Below are positions 10,254 to 19,513 of a stretch of DNA of 64,000 nt, piece after piece. The notes below the pieces were generated by a model. It did no database searches and was not told the DNA's origin. It saw only the letters and a program-made list of their open reading frames with translations. The first letter of the stretch is position 1. Each line of letters begins with the position of its first letter. Source of the DNA: Moraxella haemolytica (GTDB lineage: Bacteria > Pseudomonadota > Gammaproteobacteria > Pseudomonadales > Moraxellaceae); the NCBI RefSeq assembly GCF_030177935.1, contig NZ_CP089974.1:1364001-1428000 (forward strand), in the 5' to 3' direction. A program made the position numbers and the translations under genes.

Positions 10254-11059
10254 ATGGATTGTATTATGATGTTACGCTCAATTTGCCTATCAAGCATTCT
10301 ACTATTACCAAGTTTTGCCCAATGCAAATTCTGATAATATTGATGTTTCTGTTGGATTAGAAACCTATTTTGAGAGATATAAAGAAACTTCAGACGGTAT
10401 GCCTTTCATACAAGAAGATGCAAAAATGCTATCTTTAACCAGCAAGGTATCATACATCACCAATCGTCAAGACGCCATTTCAGTATTTGGCAGGTATTCG
10501 CTAGGGAAAAGTGATTATGTCGGAACCTTGCAAAATCAAGAATTCAGCTCTTTAAGAATGAACGATCAAAAGCGTTCTGGTGGTCAAATTGGCATCAATT
10601 ATACACACTACCTAAATCTACCCACAACCAAAAAGTCGGTCTTACTGCCGGTGTATCATCTCGTTTTTTAAAAGATCATTTAAGCACCAGTCAAAACGCC
10701 TTGGGTTATTTACGAATCAATAGAGCAGTTTTTTACAACTTGGTACTAGTCTCTCGGACGACATTAATTCAAAGATGGCTTATAAAGCCGATTTGATGAT
10801 CAACCCAATCATCCGAGCAAAACAATATTCAATCATCGGCGAACATACCATCCCCATGAAACAAAAAGGTGGGTTTGGGGTGCAAAGTAGCGTACTACTA
10901 AACTATAAACTCAACGACAAAAGACAAGTTGAATTTGGTCCTTTTGTAAGATTCTGGAAAGTGCCTGATTCAGAAGAAGTGATGTTTTATGGCATACCTT
11001 TTGACAAACCCTCCAACTCAACTTATGAAGTGGGCGTTCAATTAAATCATTATTTTTAA
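10254..11059 (+). pseudogene. Frameshifted outer-membrane beta-barrel protein gene
   Basis: An AAAGGA site precedes ATG at 10254, which opens a signal peptide (LRSICLSSILLLPSFA). The frame then closes after a shift at the CCC run near 10318. The mature part continues in a second frame (10318-10671: DNIDVSVGLETYFERYKE), in a third between about 10625 and 10735, and after another shift at a run of six T in a last frame to 11059. The last piece ends EVGVQLNHYF; alternating strands and a terminal Phe are typical of outer-membrane barrels. At least three frameshifts mean it is not expressed as one protein. The family was not recognised; an intact version would be about 265 residues. Confidence 0.75.
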
Positions 11060-11100
11060 ACACCCAAAAGCTCAAAATCCAGTCAAATTCCGTTCAATTA

Positions 11101-11148
11101 TCGCTATTGTATTGTGATGATTTTTTATCCATCATAGTGCAATAGCGA
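11101..11148. terminator. Long imperfect stem-loop after the broken OMP gene
   Basis: TCGCTATTG..TTGTGATG at 11101-11119 pairs with CATCATAGTGCAATAGCGA at 11130-11148 with two or three mismatches or G-U pairs. There is no strong T-run on the plus strand. It sits 40 bases after the pseudogene stop and may be its old terminator or a shared bidirectional one. Confidence 0.45.
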
Positions 11149-11279
11149 CACCATGCTTTTTAAATAAGCCGTAGCCAAACAAATAATCGCATTATCTAAG
11201 ATTGGCATATACCACCTTGATGAGGTTGAAAAGATTTGTTCAGTGTTTTAAACCAACCTTACCCCAACCAGTCAACAAC

Positions 11280-11864
11280 TCACTCTTCTGCACGAAAGTT
11301 TTTACCCAAAGTTTTGCCCACACCCTGATAATGACGAAAATTATAAATCAATGGTTGCCATTTGGCAGGGTCAATTTTATGATCATCCATTATCAGCTTC
11401 TCACAAGCATGAACCTGCAAAATTTTTAATTCAATAATGGCATAACCATCTCTTTTACTGATATGGATTACTTTTGATTCAGCTTGTAATGGGTATTCTT
11501 TGATATGAGATGGCTTTACTTTGATTGAATTTTCAGCTGTAAACCCACCCTTTTTAAATTTATCATCACAAAATTGATATTCCGACTTTTGAAAATCAGG
11601 TATAGGGTTTTTGGCGGTTGTAGGAGCGATATTTTCTATTTTTTGCCAAAGTGTTTCATCGGGCAAATTTAATACCACCTCTGCACAAACACTCAAATTT
11701 TCAAATGCCTTGCCTTGTGTCCCAAGTCCAATCACCACATTATCACCCAAGCACCAACTGGACGAAATGGGCGTGATATTAGACGCACCATGTTCATCGC
11801 AAGTGGTTAATAAAACAACAGGAAAGCCGTAATAAAACATCTTGGGTAAAATTGGTTGATGCAT
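11280..11864 (-). CDS. Flavin reductase-like (FMN-binding split-barrel) protein
   Basis: A 194-residue protein of the flavin-reductase/flavoredoxin type. The N-terminal segment PVVLLTTCDEHGASNITPIS and the following SSWCLGDNVVIGLG match the FMN-binding split barrel, in which FMN or FAD is reduced by NAD(P)H or held as an electron carrier. The ATG at 11864 is chosen because TAAGGA stands just upstream; a start six codons earlier lacks such a site. It is one of two unrelated genes between nuoCD and nuoE. Its substrate cannot be told from sequence. Confidence 0.75.
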   Translation of the reverse strand: MHQPILPKMFYYGFPVVLLTTCDEHGASNITPISSSWCLGDNVVIGLGTQGKAFENLSVCAEVVLNLPDETLWQKIENIAPTTAKNPIPDFQKSEYQFCDDKFKKGGFTAENSIKVKPSHIKEYPLQAESKVIHISKRDGYAIIELKILQVHACEKLIMDDHKIDPAKWQPLIYNFRHYQGVGKTLGKNFRAEE

Positions 11865-11922
11865 AGTGTTCCTTACAATCATCTTCTTTTAAGATTGTCA
11901 TCATCAAAGAGTGGCACGCCCA

Positions 11923-12438
11923 TCAAAACAGATGTTGCATCGCTGTTTGTTCTTGATGTATTCTGATGGCCAAGATAACTCCATAAATAGGCAAACCCAC
12001 AACCAAGACCCACCACGCCTGACATAACAACGCAATACCAATCAGTTCAGGGATAACATTTAAAAAATAATTTGGGTGCTTAAAAGTTCTAAAAATCCAA
12101 GAGTGATTGATGGTATGATTCGGCAAGATATATACTTTCACAGTCCAAATATCGCCCAACTGCTTGATGATATAATACAAGACAAATAAAGACAAAGTAA
12201 CAATCAACGCCCCTAACGCAGATACCACATCAAACTGTACTTGATAATAATACGCACTCCATAAGGCAGTAAAGTAATACAAGATATGTGCCGCAGCCAA
12301 AACCTTTGAATTTCTTTCTCCGACTTGCTTTGCACCCAATGTAACCAACTTTTTCTCATTATTGATTGATATTTTTAAAAACGCCAAACGCACAATAAAG
12401 AATGCAAGAAAAAAACAAAAAATTAATAACACACCCAA
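11923..12438 (-). CDS. Isoprenylcysteine carboxyl methyltransferase-family membrane protein
   Basis: A 171-residue integral membrane protein with four or five hydrophobic helices. The C-terminal half has the ICMT-family signature: FRTFKHPNYFLNVIPELIG followed by a helix and RIHQEQTAM. In the family this part binds S-adenosylmethionine and methylates a carboxyl or hydroxyl group of a lipid-like substrate; bacterial YpbQ-type members methylate alkylpyrones. No polyketide synthase is nearby, so the substrate is unknown. It is transcribed with the nuo strand but is not a known complex I factor. Confidence 0.7.
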   Translation of the reverse strand: MGVLLIFCFFLAFFIVRLAFLKISINNEKKLVTLGAKQVGERNSKVLAAAHILYYFTALWSAYYYQVQFDVVSALGALIVTLSLFVLYYIIKQLGDIWTVKVYILPNHTINHSWIFRTFKHPNYFLNVIPELIGIALLCQAWWVLVVGLPIYGVILAIRIHQEQTAMQHLF

Positions 12439-12524
12439 CCCCTAAATAATTTAAAGTCATGAATATATTTCATAATACATGATAGCTAACTCAAATTCAT
12501 CATGAGTTTTTATCATCAAAAATC

Positions 12525-14273
12525 CTACCGATCGCAATCCGCCATTACAATATCAATACTTGCCAAATAAATAATCGCATCCGATACAAGCGAGCCATTG
12601 ATGACCGAAGGCATTTGTTGCAGATGGGCAAAGGTGGGCGTGCGAATGCGTGTGCGATAGCTCATCGTTGAATTATCCGATACCACATAATAGCTGTTTA
12701 ATCCTTTGACGCCTTCTACCATACACGCCGACTCGCCTGCTGGCATTACAGGCCCCCACGATACCGACACAAAGTGGTTGATAAGTGTTTCAATGTCTTT
12801 TAAGGTTCTATCTTTAGGTGGTGGTACAGCCAGTGGATGTTCGGCTTTATATGCCCCGCTTGGCATATTATTTAGGCATTGCTTAATGATACGCAAAGAC
12901 TGGCGAATTTCTTCAATCTTAACCAAACATCTGTCATAAGCATCGCCGTTATAAAACACTGGCACTTCAAAGTCAAAATTTTCATAGCCCAGATAGGGGC
13001 GTGCTTTACGCAAATCAAAGTCCACACCAGTTGCACGCAGACCTGCCCCCGTTACGCCCCACGCTAGAGCGTGCTTGGCATCGTATTGGGCGACAGCTTG
13101 GGTACGACCTTTGAGTACTGTATTGGTCATAGTCGCCTTGTAATATTCATCAATGCGTTTTGGCATCCAATCCAAAAACTCTCGCACCAATCTCTCCCAC
13201 CCATTGGGCAAATCCATCGCTGTACCGCCAATTCTAAACCACGCAGGGTGCATACGATAGCCTGTTACCGCTTCAATGATGTCATAGGCTTTTTGGCGGT
13301 CGGTGAACATATAAAACACAGGCGTCATACCACCAGCATCTTGAATAAATGTTCCCCAGTAAAGCAAGTTATTCGTAATCCTAAACAGCTCACTCATCAT
13401 GATACGAATGGTATTGGCTCTATCAGGCACACTAATACCGGCTAATTTTTCCACCGCCATAATATAAGGCAATTCATTCATCACCCCACCCAAGTAATCA
13501 ATGCGGTCGGTATACGGAATGTATGAATGCCAAGTTTGGCGTTCTGCCATCTTTTCCGCCCCACGGTGATGATAGCCAATATCGGGAATACAGTCCACAA
13601 TCTCTTCGCCATCTAGCTGTAACACCAAGCGAAACGCCCCGTGTGCTGATGGGTGGTTAGGACCGATATTCAAAAACATAAAATCTTCATCACGCCCTGA
13701 GCGTTTCATGCCCCACTCTTCTGGCACAAAACGCAAATTTTCTTGCTCGAATTGTTGTTTGGCGGTATTTAAAAAATATGGCGTAAATTCAGTCGCCCTT
13801 GCGTGGTATTCTTTACGCAGCGGATGTCCTTCCCAGTATTTGGGCAACAAAATCCGTGTCAAATGCGGATGTCCATCAAACACCACCCCAAACATATCCC
13901 ACACTTCTCGTTCATACCAGTTGGCATTGGGGTAAATTTGCGTAGCACTTGGAATGCTTTCGCCCTCAGCAAGTGCAACCTTAATGCGAATGTCGGAGTT
14001 TCGCTCCAAGCTCATCAAATGATAAAACACGGTAAAATCGCTGACAGGTTGTCCATAGCGATGTTTTCGCAGGCGTTCGTCAATGGCGGATAAATCCACA
14101 AGCATTACAAAGGGCTTGGGCAATTTACGCAAATATAGCAATAAATCAAGCACTTGGGCTTTGTCCACCCACACAGTCGGAATGCCGTCCGCCGTTTCTT
14201 GGACGACAAGATTTATAAACTTAGCGTTTAACTCGTTTAGAATGTCAAAATCGTGAATGTGGTTAATGCTCAT
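12525..14273 (-). CDS. nuoCD: NADH-quinone oxidoreductase subunit C/D fusion
   Basis: Fused NuoC (30-kDa) and NuoD (49-kDa) subunits, the arrangement found in E. coli and other gammaproteobacteria. The NuoC part (about residues 1-185) contains [20 protein letters not shown]; the NuoD part contains the quinone-site motif [18 protein letters not shown] and ends with the family C-terminus [11 protein letters not shown]. Length (582) is normal. Neither neighbour is a nuo gene here: an ICMT-like gene lies downstream and the ATP-grasp gene upstream, so this gene either depends on long read-through or has its own promoter. None was obvious in the 126 AT-rich bases upstream. Confidence 0.97.
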   Translation of the reverse strand: MSINHIHDFDILNELNAKFINLVVQETADGIPTVWVDKAQVLDLLLYLRKLPKPFVMLVDLSAIDERLRKHRYGQPVSDFTVFYHLMSLERNSDIRIKVALAEGESIPSATQIYPNANWYEREVWDMFGVVFDGHPHLTRILLPKYWEGHPLRKEYHARATEFTPYFLNTAKQQFEQENLRFVPEEWGMKRSGRDEDFMFLNIGPNHPSAHGAFRLVLQLDGEEIVDCIPDIGYHHRGAEKMAERQTWHSYIPYTDRIDYLGGVMNELPYIMAVEKLAGISVPDRANTIRIMMSELFRITNNLLYWGTFIQDAGGMTPVFYMFTDRQKAYDIIEAVTGYRMHPAWFRIGGTAMDLPNGWERLVREFLDWMPKRIDEYYKATMTNTVLKGRTQAVAQYDAKHALAWGVTGAGLRATGVDFDLRKARPYLGYENFDFEVPVFYNGDAYDRCLVKIEEIRQSLRIIKQCLNNMPSGAYKAEHPLAVPPPKDRTLKDIETLINHFVSVSWGPVMPAGESACMVEGVKGLNSYYVVSDNSTMSYRTRIRTPTFAHLQQMPSVINGSLVSDAIIYLASIDIVMADCDR

Positions 14274-14399
14274 AATACCAACTTTTTGTTTATGTTTGCG
14301 ATTACTAAAATTTAAGTAAAATAAAAAATTGCATCGCCAATGTCTATATTTTTAAAAACTAAAACATAATTGAGTGAGTAAAATGATTAATAATATAAA

Positions 14400-15638
14400 T
14401 TAATAAATACTCTCATTAAACATTATCCTCAGTTTATTTTCATCAATATCAGATGTTCCTCCAACTAAGCACACCAGAACAGGGCAAGTCAGCAAATCTA
14501 CTGTTACAGGCATTATGTCATTCGTGAGAATTTTAGCCTGATAAAAACTAGGTAGACTTTGAATTTTTGACAGGAATAGTTGCTCATCTAATTTATTTTC
14601 CTTTTGGTAATTAATTAAAAATACTACTTTGGCTTGACTGATAATTTTTGAATAAAATATATTGTCTTTTGTTTTTCCATAGAACTGTGTCAAATCTTTC
14701 TTTAAATAACTATGGACACTTAATTCAAGTAAGCTCTGTTGGTAACATTTTTCAAAAACAATGGGTGCAACCCCTCCGTGCAATCTTGCCCCCATTTCAA
14801 TCATTACTGGATTAATATAACCATTGGTACTTGATTGTGCCAATAGCTCCATATGCACCGCCCCAAATTTGACCTCTAATGCTTTAATGCATTGTATTGC
14901 ATATTGAATTATGGCTTGATATTTTTTACTCGCAATATCCAACATTTGCATATTTTCATAAACAAACTGGCTACCATTGTGATAACCTTTTTTATAAACA
15001 CACAAACTACAAATAAAAATGTTGTCATCTTGCACAATCATATCTACAACAAATTCATCACCAGTTTCAAATGATTGCAAAATGTAGTTGTCATTCTTTA
15101 TTCCTAACGCATTAACTGTTTCCCAATTAATGTTTTGTATATGATTAGATAGTGTTGTCTTATTTTCAAAAAACATTACACCATCGCTACCTGCCGAATT
15201 TACAGGTTTAAGAATATAGCCACTTGCACTTTCAAATAAATCTTCATTATTACAATGAATGAGTTGACTTTTAATATGCTTCAACCCATTCTCTTTCAAA
15301 GCGTTTTGCATCACAAATTTATCTCGGCGTTTTAAGCTACTTTTTACGGGATTTCCTGTTACGCCAAAGTATTCTGCTAATTGTTCACCAACAATAACGC
15401 CCGTTTCTGCACCAATTACAACAGCCAAAATCTCATCTCTATGAAATTTTTCCTTACATTCTTGAACCGAATAAATTACTTTATTAACAAAATAAGTATT
15501 ATCAAAACTAAAATAGTTCATACTCATATCAGAATTAGCAAGTACCGCATAGCATTGATGTCCTAATTCATAGAACTTTTGTGCGTACAATGCACCAGTA
15601 GAAAAAGGGTCTACAATCAAAATTTTGCCTTTAACCAT
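14400..15638 (-). CDS. ATP-grasp ligase (small-molecule or dipeptide ligase type)
   Basis: A 412-residue ATP-grasp protein. The N-terminus is a Rossmann-like pre-ATP-grasp domain (ILIVDPFSTGALYAQKF). The middle has YILKPVNSAGSDGVMFF, the ATP-binding lysine and glycine-rich loop, and the metal-binding end VMIEMGARLHGG, with the E..R..GG pattern of L-amino-acid ligases of the BacD type. Such enzymes join a carboxylate to an amine through an acyl phosphate. The ATG at 15638 has AGGAG seven bases upstream and begins 10 bases after the transporter gene; an upstream start inside that gene is less likely. Last gene of the cassette with the MFS and YqcI-type genes. Substrates are unknown. Confidence 0.8.
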   Translation of the reverse strand: MVKGKILIVDPFSTGALYAQKFYELGHQCYAVLANSDMSMNYFSFDNTYFVNKVIYSVQECKEKFHRDEILAVVIGAETGVIVGEQLAEYFGVTGNPVKSSLKRRDKFVMQNALKENGLKHIKSQLIHCNNEDLFESASGYILKPVNSAGSDGVMFFENKTTLSNHIQNINWETVNALGIKNDNYILQSFETGDEFVVDMIVQDDNIFICSLCVYKKGYHNGSQFVYENMQMLDIASKKYQAIIQYAIQCIKALEVKFGAVHMELLAQSSTNGYINPVMIEMGARLHGGVAPIVFEKCYQQSLLELSVHSYLKKDLTQFYGKTKDNIFYSKIISQAKVVFLINYQKENKLDEQLFLSKIQSLPSFYQAKILTNDIMPVTVDLLTCPVLVCLVGGTSDIDENKLRIMFNESIY

Positions 15639-15648
15639 AATTGCACTC

Positions 15649-16809
15649 CTAGTTGGTAGAGATTTTGTTTGCGAAAAGTACACTAATATAAAATACAATA
15701 ATAATAAATGCCACTAATGGTAAAAATATTTGGGAAATATTGATGTTCTGTACACTGGCTAATATGTATCCAAATAATAAGCTAGCACCTGCTTGAAATA
15801 TGGTATAAAAAACAGCACTACTTTGACCAATAAAATTAGCTTGCTCTATATCTTTTGCCAATAAAGATAATTTTTCCCTTATCAATATCCTAATACTATT
15901 GATAAAAAATCCAATAAAAAAACATATTGCTAGTGATAATATTTTCATATTTGACATAACAAATATTAAATCGGCAAAAATTAAGCATATTGCCATTACC
16001 AAGCAATGTTTTGTATTGCTTTTTAGAAAAACTGCACAAAAAGCACCTATGCCAGCAAAAGCACTGGATAAACCAAAATCTTGGGCAGTCCACTGTTTGA
16101 TTTCTTGAAATATAATCGGTGTGGTTAAATTAAAACTGGTAATATGAATGCCAATAAACCCTAGTATAAAGCATAATAAGTAAATATTTTTTTTATCCAA
16201 CAAGTCAAGTTGATTTACAGATTGCTTTTCATTCATTTGAGTTTTATTCTTTATTTGAGCAAAACTACCATTTTTCGCCCAAATCATAAAGATAATAGCA
16301 AATGAAATATCTATTAAAACAATACTTGTCATAGAATAAAAAAAAGATAAATGATTTAATAGCATTCCCCCTATCATTGCTCCACCAAATGCACCAATCT
16401 GTATAACAGTTTGCATATATCTTGATGCTTTGTTTGCAGAAACGATACCATCTACAACAAGATAATTATTATAAGTCTCATAATTACTTAATATACTAAC
16501 ACTCAATATTCCAGATATTAACGCAAGACCAATAAAACTATAAACAGATGTATTAAGTGCTGACAAAACAAAAACAATGGAATAAAATAAAATGCGTGAA
16601 AGCATTAAATGGTGAGCCGAAAGAGACAATAAATTAATTTTGGAAAACTTTTTTAATATAAATGGGACAATTGTACTAATGCACAATATCAATCCAAGCA
16701 TTAAAGGATTTTTGGTTATCTTATAAGACAACCAAATTACCATAATCAGTAATGCCATATCACTAAAATAAAAGACAATCAAAGCACCGTAGAATTTTCT
16801 CAAGTCCAT
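15649..16809 (-). CDS. MFS transporter, probable exporter
   Basis: A 386-residue protein of about twelve hydrophobic helices with the general layout of the major facilitator superfamily, including YKITKNPLMLGLILCIST after the first helix and a polar break near residue 190 between the two halves. It lies 15 bases after the YqcI/YcgG-type gene and 10 before the ATP-grasp gene, so it most likely exports the product of those enzymes, which could also give the producer self-protection. The coding sequence is markedly more AT-rich than the nuo genes, which suggests horizontal arrival. Confidence 0.8.
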   Translation of the reverse strand: MDLRKFYGALIVFYFSDMALLIMVIWLSYKITKNPLMLGLILCISTIVPFILKKFSKINLLSLSAHHLMLSRILFYSIVFVLSALNTSVYSFIGLALISGILSVSILSNYETYNNYLVVDGIVSANKASRYMQTVIQIGAFGGAMIGGMLLNHLSFFYSMTSIVLIDISFAIIFMIWAKNGSFAQIKNKTQMNEKQSVNQLDLLDKKNIYLLCFILGFIGIHITSFNLTTPIIFQEIKQWTAQDFGLSSAFAGIGAFCAVFLKSNTKHCLVMAICLIFADLIFVMSNMKILSLAICFFIGFFINSIRILIREKLSLLAKDIEQANFIGQSSAVFYTIFQAGASLLFGYILASVQNINISQIFLPLVAFIIIVFYISVLFANKISTN

Positions 16810-16824
16810 AGTTTTTGCCTCATT

Positions 16825-17532
16825 TTATTTCTTATGATGTCTTTCAAAAGAAAGTGGGCATTGCATAGGCTCTTCATCATTGGTAACAGGCAACATATAT
16901 TGAACCCACTCCAACTCTCCAAGCTGATAATGACCAAGTAAAGGACTTCTGGAAATTAAATCGTAATTATCTATATTTTTTCTTATCCGCTCTCTAATAG
17001 CATAACCTGCTTCATCATCTCCTGCAAAAACATCAAAACGCTCTCTTGGATTAATAACCAAAACCAAAGTATCACACAAATTTCTACTTAACCTTAAATG
17101 ATGATTTGGGTGGCTAGCATTAATAAAAATCTGAACTCCGTGAAAGCACATTGTCCAAAACTCTTGGTTGGGATTGAGTGGAATTTCTCCCACCCAAGAT
17201 TTTTCATCATTATCAATCAAGTATTGCAAGGCTTGAACAAAAATGTCTTGATAGTCTTTAGTTTGACTATGTCCTTGCACAGGTTCAAATACAACTAACA
17301 ATGGGTAGGCTGTATTAAATTTCCCATCCCAAACCGACATTGCCAATTCTAGGTAATTTTTTAAACCCTGTGCAAAACACTCTAAATCATATTGAGCCTT
17401 ATCTCGCACATAAGCTATCGGTAAAAATTTTACCATACCTTGTGCAAATGCCTTACGAGCAAATAGACACGGAAATAATGCTTTTTGTTTTGCATTATCA
17501 CCATTAAATCTTTCTAAAATTTGTCTTCCCAT
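16825..17532 (-). CDS. YqcI/YcgG-family protein (GntA-type heme-dependent N-oxygenase family)
   Basis: A 235-residue protein of the YqcI/YcgG family. Family marks are FPCLFARKAF, the central EFWTMCFHGVQIFINASHPN followed by LRLSRNL, then NPRERFDVFAGDD and the C-terminal LLGHYQLGELEWVQYML. A characterised relative, GntA of the guanitoxin pathway, is a heme-dependent N-hydroxylase, so N-oxidation of an amino-acid-like substrate is the best guess. The ATG at 17532 has only a weak ribosome site. A better start at 17592 is in frame but is cut off by a TAG at 17542-17544, so the gene may be damaged or translated by re-initiation. Confidence 0.72.
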   Translation of the reverse strand: MGRQILERFNGDNAKQKALFPCLFARKAFAQGMVKFLPIAYVRDKAQYDLECFAQGLKNYLELAMSVWDGKFNTAYPLLVVFEPVQGHSQTKDYQDIFVQALQYLIDNDEKSWVGEIPLNPNQEFWTMCFHGVQIFINASHPNHHLRLSRNLCDTLVLVINPRERFDVFAGDDEAGYAIRERIRKNIDNYDLISRSPLLGHYQLGELEWVQYMLPVTNDEEPMQCPLSFERHHKK

Positions 17533-17541
17533 ATCGCCTAG

Positions 17542-17592
17542 CTAACCTTGCATTTTGGCTATTTCAGACTGAGAGTATAAAGTATTATTCAT
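17542..17592 (-). other. In-frame 16-codon upstream segment ended by TAG
   Basis: ATG at 17592 has GGGGA seven bases upstream, the best ribosome site in this area. It reads MNNTLYSQSEIAKMQG, then TAG, then LGD and the Met at 17532, all in one frame. A single change such as TGG to TAG would explain it. Either this is the true N-terminus broken by a nonsense mutation, or it is a short leader peptide. Confidence 0.55.
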
Positions 17593-17677
17593 TAACAAAT
17601 CCCCATTCTATTATGACCATAAGATTAATTTCCAAATCCAATGACACAAGAAAGTACTCACATTGCAGGATATAACA

Positions 17678-18346
17678 TCACTCCACCCCATCAGGACTTT
17701 TTAAATTCTTAACAAGAATGCGTTCGGCATTTTTTCTATCCCGCTCTGGGGTCATAATTGGCTGATAAATGCCTTGGTCAAGATGAATACCAAGCGGTCG
17801 GCGTTCTTTGGTAATACTCTCTTGCAATAGCATAATCGCCTGAATAAGTGCTTCTGGGCGTGGCGGACAACCGGGGATATAGACATCTACGGGCAAAATT
17901 TTATCCACGCCCTGCACCACCGAATAAATGTCGTACATACCACCAGAATTGGCACACGCTCCCATTGAGATGACCCATTTGGGTTCGAGCATTTGCTCAT
18001 ACAGTCGCAAGATGACAGGTGCCATTTTGACAAAACAAGTGCCAGCGACAATCATCACATCAGCTTGACGAGGACTGGCACGAATCACTTCCGCCCCAAA
18101 GCGAGATAAATCATGCACTGCTGTTAAGGTTGTGGCATACTCCACATAGCAACAGCTTGTACCAAAGTTAAACGGCCATAACGAATTTTTACGCCCCCAG
18201 TTGGCAGCGGCATGCGTAAGGTCAGACAGCTTACCCAAAAAGATATTTTTTTCAACTTCTTCTTGGGTGATATCATCCACCACTTGGCGAGTGGTGTGGA
18301 GTTCTTGATTGCCTTGTTCTTCGGCACGAGTTAAGGTGTATTTCAT
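17678..18346 (-). CDS. nuoB: NADH-quinone oxidoreductase subunit B (4Fe-4S, N2)
   Basis: Holds the terminal cluster N2, which donates electrons to ubiquinone. The motifs are all present: the tandem cysteines in [12 protein letters not shown] (near residue 65), the third Cys in [12 protein letters not shown] and the fourth in [13 protein letters not shown]. The 222-residue length is normal for gammaproteobacteria. It is separated from nuoA by 225 bases and from nuoCD by the three-gene cassette, unlike the tight spacing inside the nuoE-L block. Confidence 0.97.
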   Translation of the reverse strand: MKYTLTRAEEQGNQELHTTRQVVDDITQEEVEKNIFLGKLSDLTHAAANWGRKNSLWPFNFGTSCCYVEYATTLTAVHDLSRFGAEVIRASPRQADVMIVAGTCFVKMAPVILRLYEQMLEPKWVISMGACANSGGMYDIYSVVQGVDKILPVDVYIPGCPPRPEALIQAIMLLQESITKERRPLGIHLDQGIYQPIMTPERDRKNAERILVKNLKSPDGVE

Positions 18347-18491
18347 AGTGGTCTTTTGTCAATTAAATATCTACTAAATTAAGATTAACAATTTGTTTAT
18401 TTATCTTTTGGCATGCCCTTGGCTGTCGTCTTGATACCAAAAATACAACAGATAATCACCAATCTAACAAAGGCGAGATTTTGAAGTATGA

Positions 18492-18516
18492 TTGCCATCA
18501 TAAAAAACGATGGCAA
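18492..18516. repeat. 8-bp stem-loop between nuoA and nuoB
   Basis: TTGCCATC at 18492-18499 and GATGGCAA at 18509-18516 form a perfect stem with a 9-base loop. No T-run follows on the minus strand, so it is not a classical terminator. It could be an mRNA stability or processing element in the nuoA-nuoB spacer. Confidence 0.4.
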
Positions 18517-18571
18517 ATATCAAAAAAGAAGGTTAATCCGATAATTGCCAAATTTCATTCAATTAATTCCC

Positions 18572-19177
18572 TTAATCAAATTTTTGCGTAGTAACTCGTC
18601 CTGTGTCATTGATGTGGTCAATGTTTGCCATATCCTGCTTGTCTTTTTCAAGCACCGCCTGCAAGTCTTTTCGTCCTGAAAAAATCCGTCCAGACGACTG
18701 AGCAGGCACTTTACCTGTGGGGTCGGTGTGCAACTCATCAATGGTGGTAAAGGCTGTGATGCTCGCCAGATTAAAATCATCAGGACGGTGTAAAATGCGT
18801 GGCTTTTTGTCTCGCTTATCAGCAGGTGCCCAGTTCATCGCCCCAAGTTTCATCTCATAAAGCAGGCCAATAAACAAAATGCCAATAAAGGCAGCAGCAG
18901 CCATAAAACCTGCCCAACCCACTTCACGCACACTCACTGAATAGGCATATAAAAATAAGGCTTCTAAATCAAAAATCACAAAAAAAATCGCCACCAAATA
19001 AAATTTGGCGGATAAGCGAATGCGTGCCGAACCAGCTGGTAACACACCTGCTTCAAAAATTTCGTGTTTTTGTGAACCACTTGACTTACCCCCAAGCAAG
19101 CGAGGCACGACAAGCATAAAGATAACCAACCCCAAAGCGGCTAGCAAATAGACGATGGCTGACCATTCGGCTGACAT
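18572..19177 (-). CDS. nuoA: NADH-quinone oxidoreductase subunit A, C-terminally extended
   Basis: Three-helix membrane subunit of complex I located by the quinone site. Family core: KHEIFEAGVLPAGSARIRLS then KFYLVAIFFVIFDLEALFLY. The start ATG at 19177 has AGGGG five bases upstream and gives MSAEWSAIVYLL, matching the family; the frame is open 47 codons further up but the promoter lies within that stretch. At 201 residues it is longer than E. coli NuoA because of a hydrophilic tail of about 65 residues after the third helix. The role of the tail is unknown. Confidence 0.95.
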   Translation of the reverse strand: MSAEWSAIVYLLAALGLVIFMLVVPRLLGGKSSGSQKHEIFEAGVLPAGSARIRLSAKFYLVAIFFVIFDLEALFLYAYSVSVREVGWAGFMAAAAFIGILFIGLLYEMKLGAMNWAPADKRDKKPRILHRPDDFNLASITAFTTIDELHTDPTGKVPAQSSGRIFSGRKDLQAVLEKDKQDMANIDHINDTGRVTTQKFD

Positions 19178-19252
19178 AATCACCCCTGCGTGATTTCTGA
19201 ATAAACATTCAAGGATGGTCAAGACCTTCTGACGCACCCAATTTTGTGGCGT

Positions 19253-19258
19253 ATTATA
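19253..19258 (-). promoter_or_regulatory. Extended -10 promoter of the nuo cluster
   Basis: On the minus strand TGGTATAAT lies about 75 bases upstream of the nuoA start. The TG one base before the hexamer makes it an extended -10, which can work with a poor -35; none of quality is seen at 16-18 bases. Confidence 0.55.
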
Positions 19259-19411
19259 CCACATTTCAAATAAATACTCATGACCGATACCAAATATTTT
19301 AACAACTTTCCTTGTCAATCTTTAAAAATATATAAAACCAAACACCGCCACACTTAAAAACCCAGTCAAACTTTTATAAAATCAGTTTGCTCCCGATGGC
19401 GATATAAAAAT

Positions 19412-19467
19412 ACCCAAGCACTAAAATCATCTATGATTAACCGGTCATTTATGATTCGTGCTTGGGT
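19412..19467 (-). terminator. Rho-independent terminator of lolA
   Basis: ACCCAAGCAC at 19412-19421 pairs with GTGCTTGGGT at 19458-19467, extended inside by ATCAT/ATGAT. On the minus strand the stem is followed by ATTTTTATAT. It lies just downstream of lolA and upstream of the nuo promoter. Confidence 0.75.
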
Positions 19468-19513
19468 TTCTTAATAGATGGGTCATTACAACCTTTATAC
19501 GATAGCCATTGTG

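Noticed and set aside
10315-10321. Phase-variable tract in the outer-membrane protein gene
   Set aside because: The C-run is only three to four bases and several other shifts exist, so decay is likelier than phase switching.
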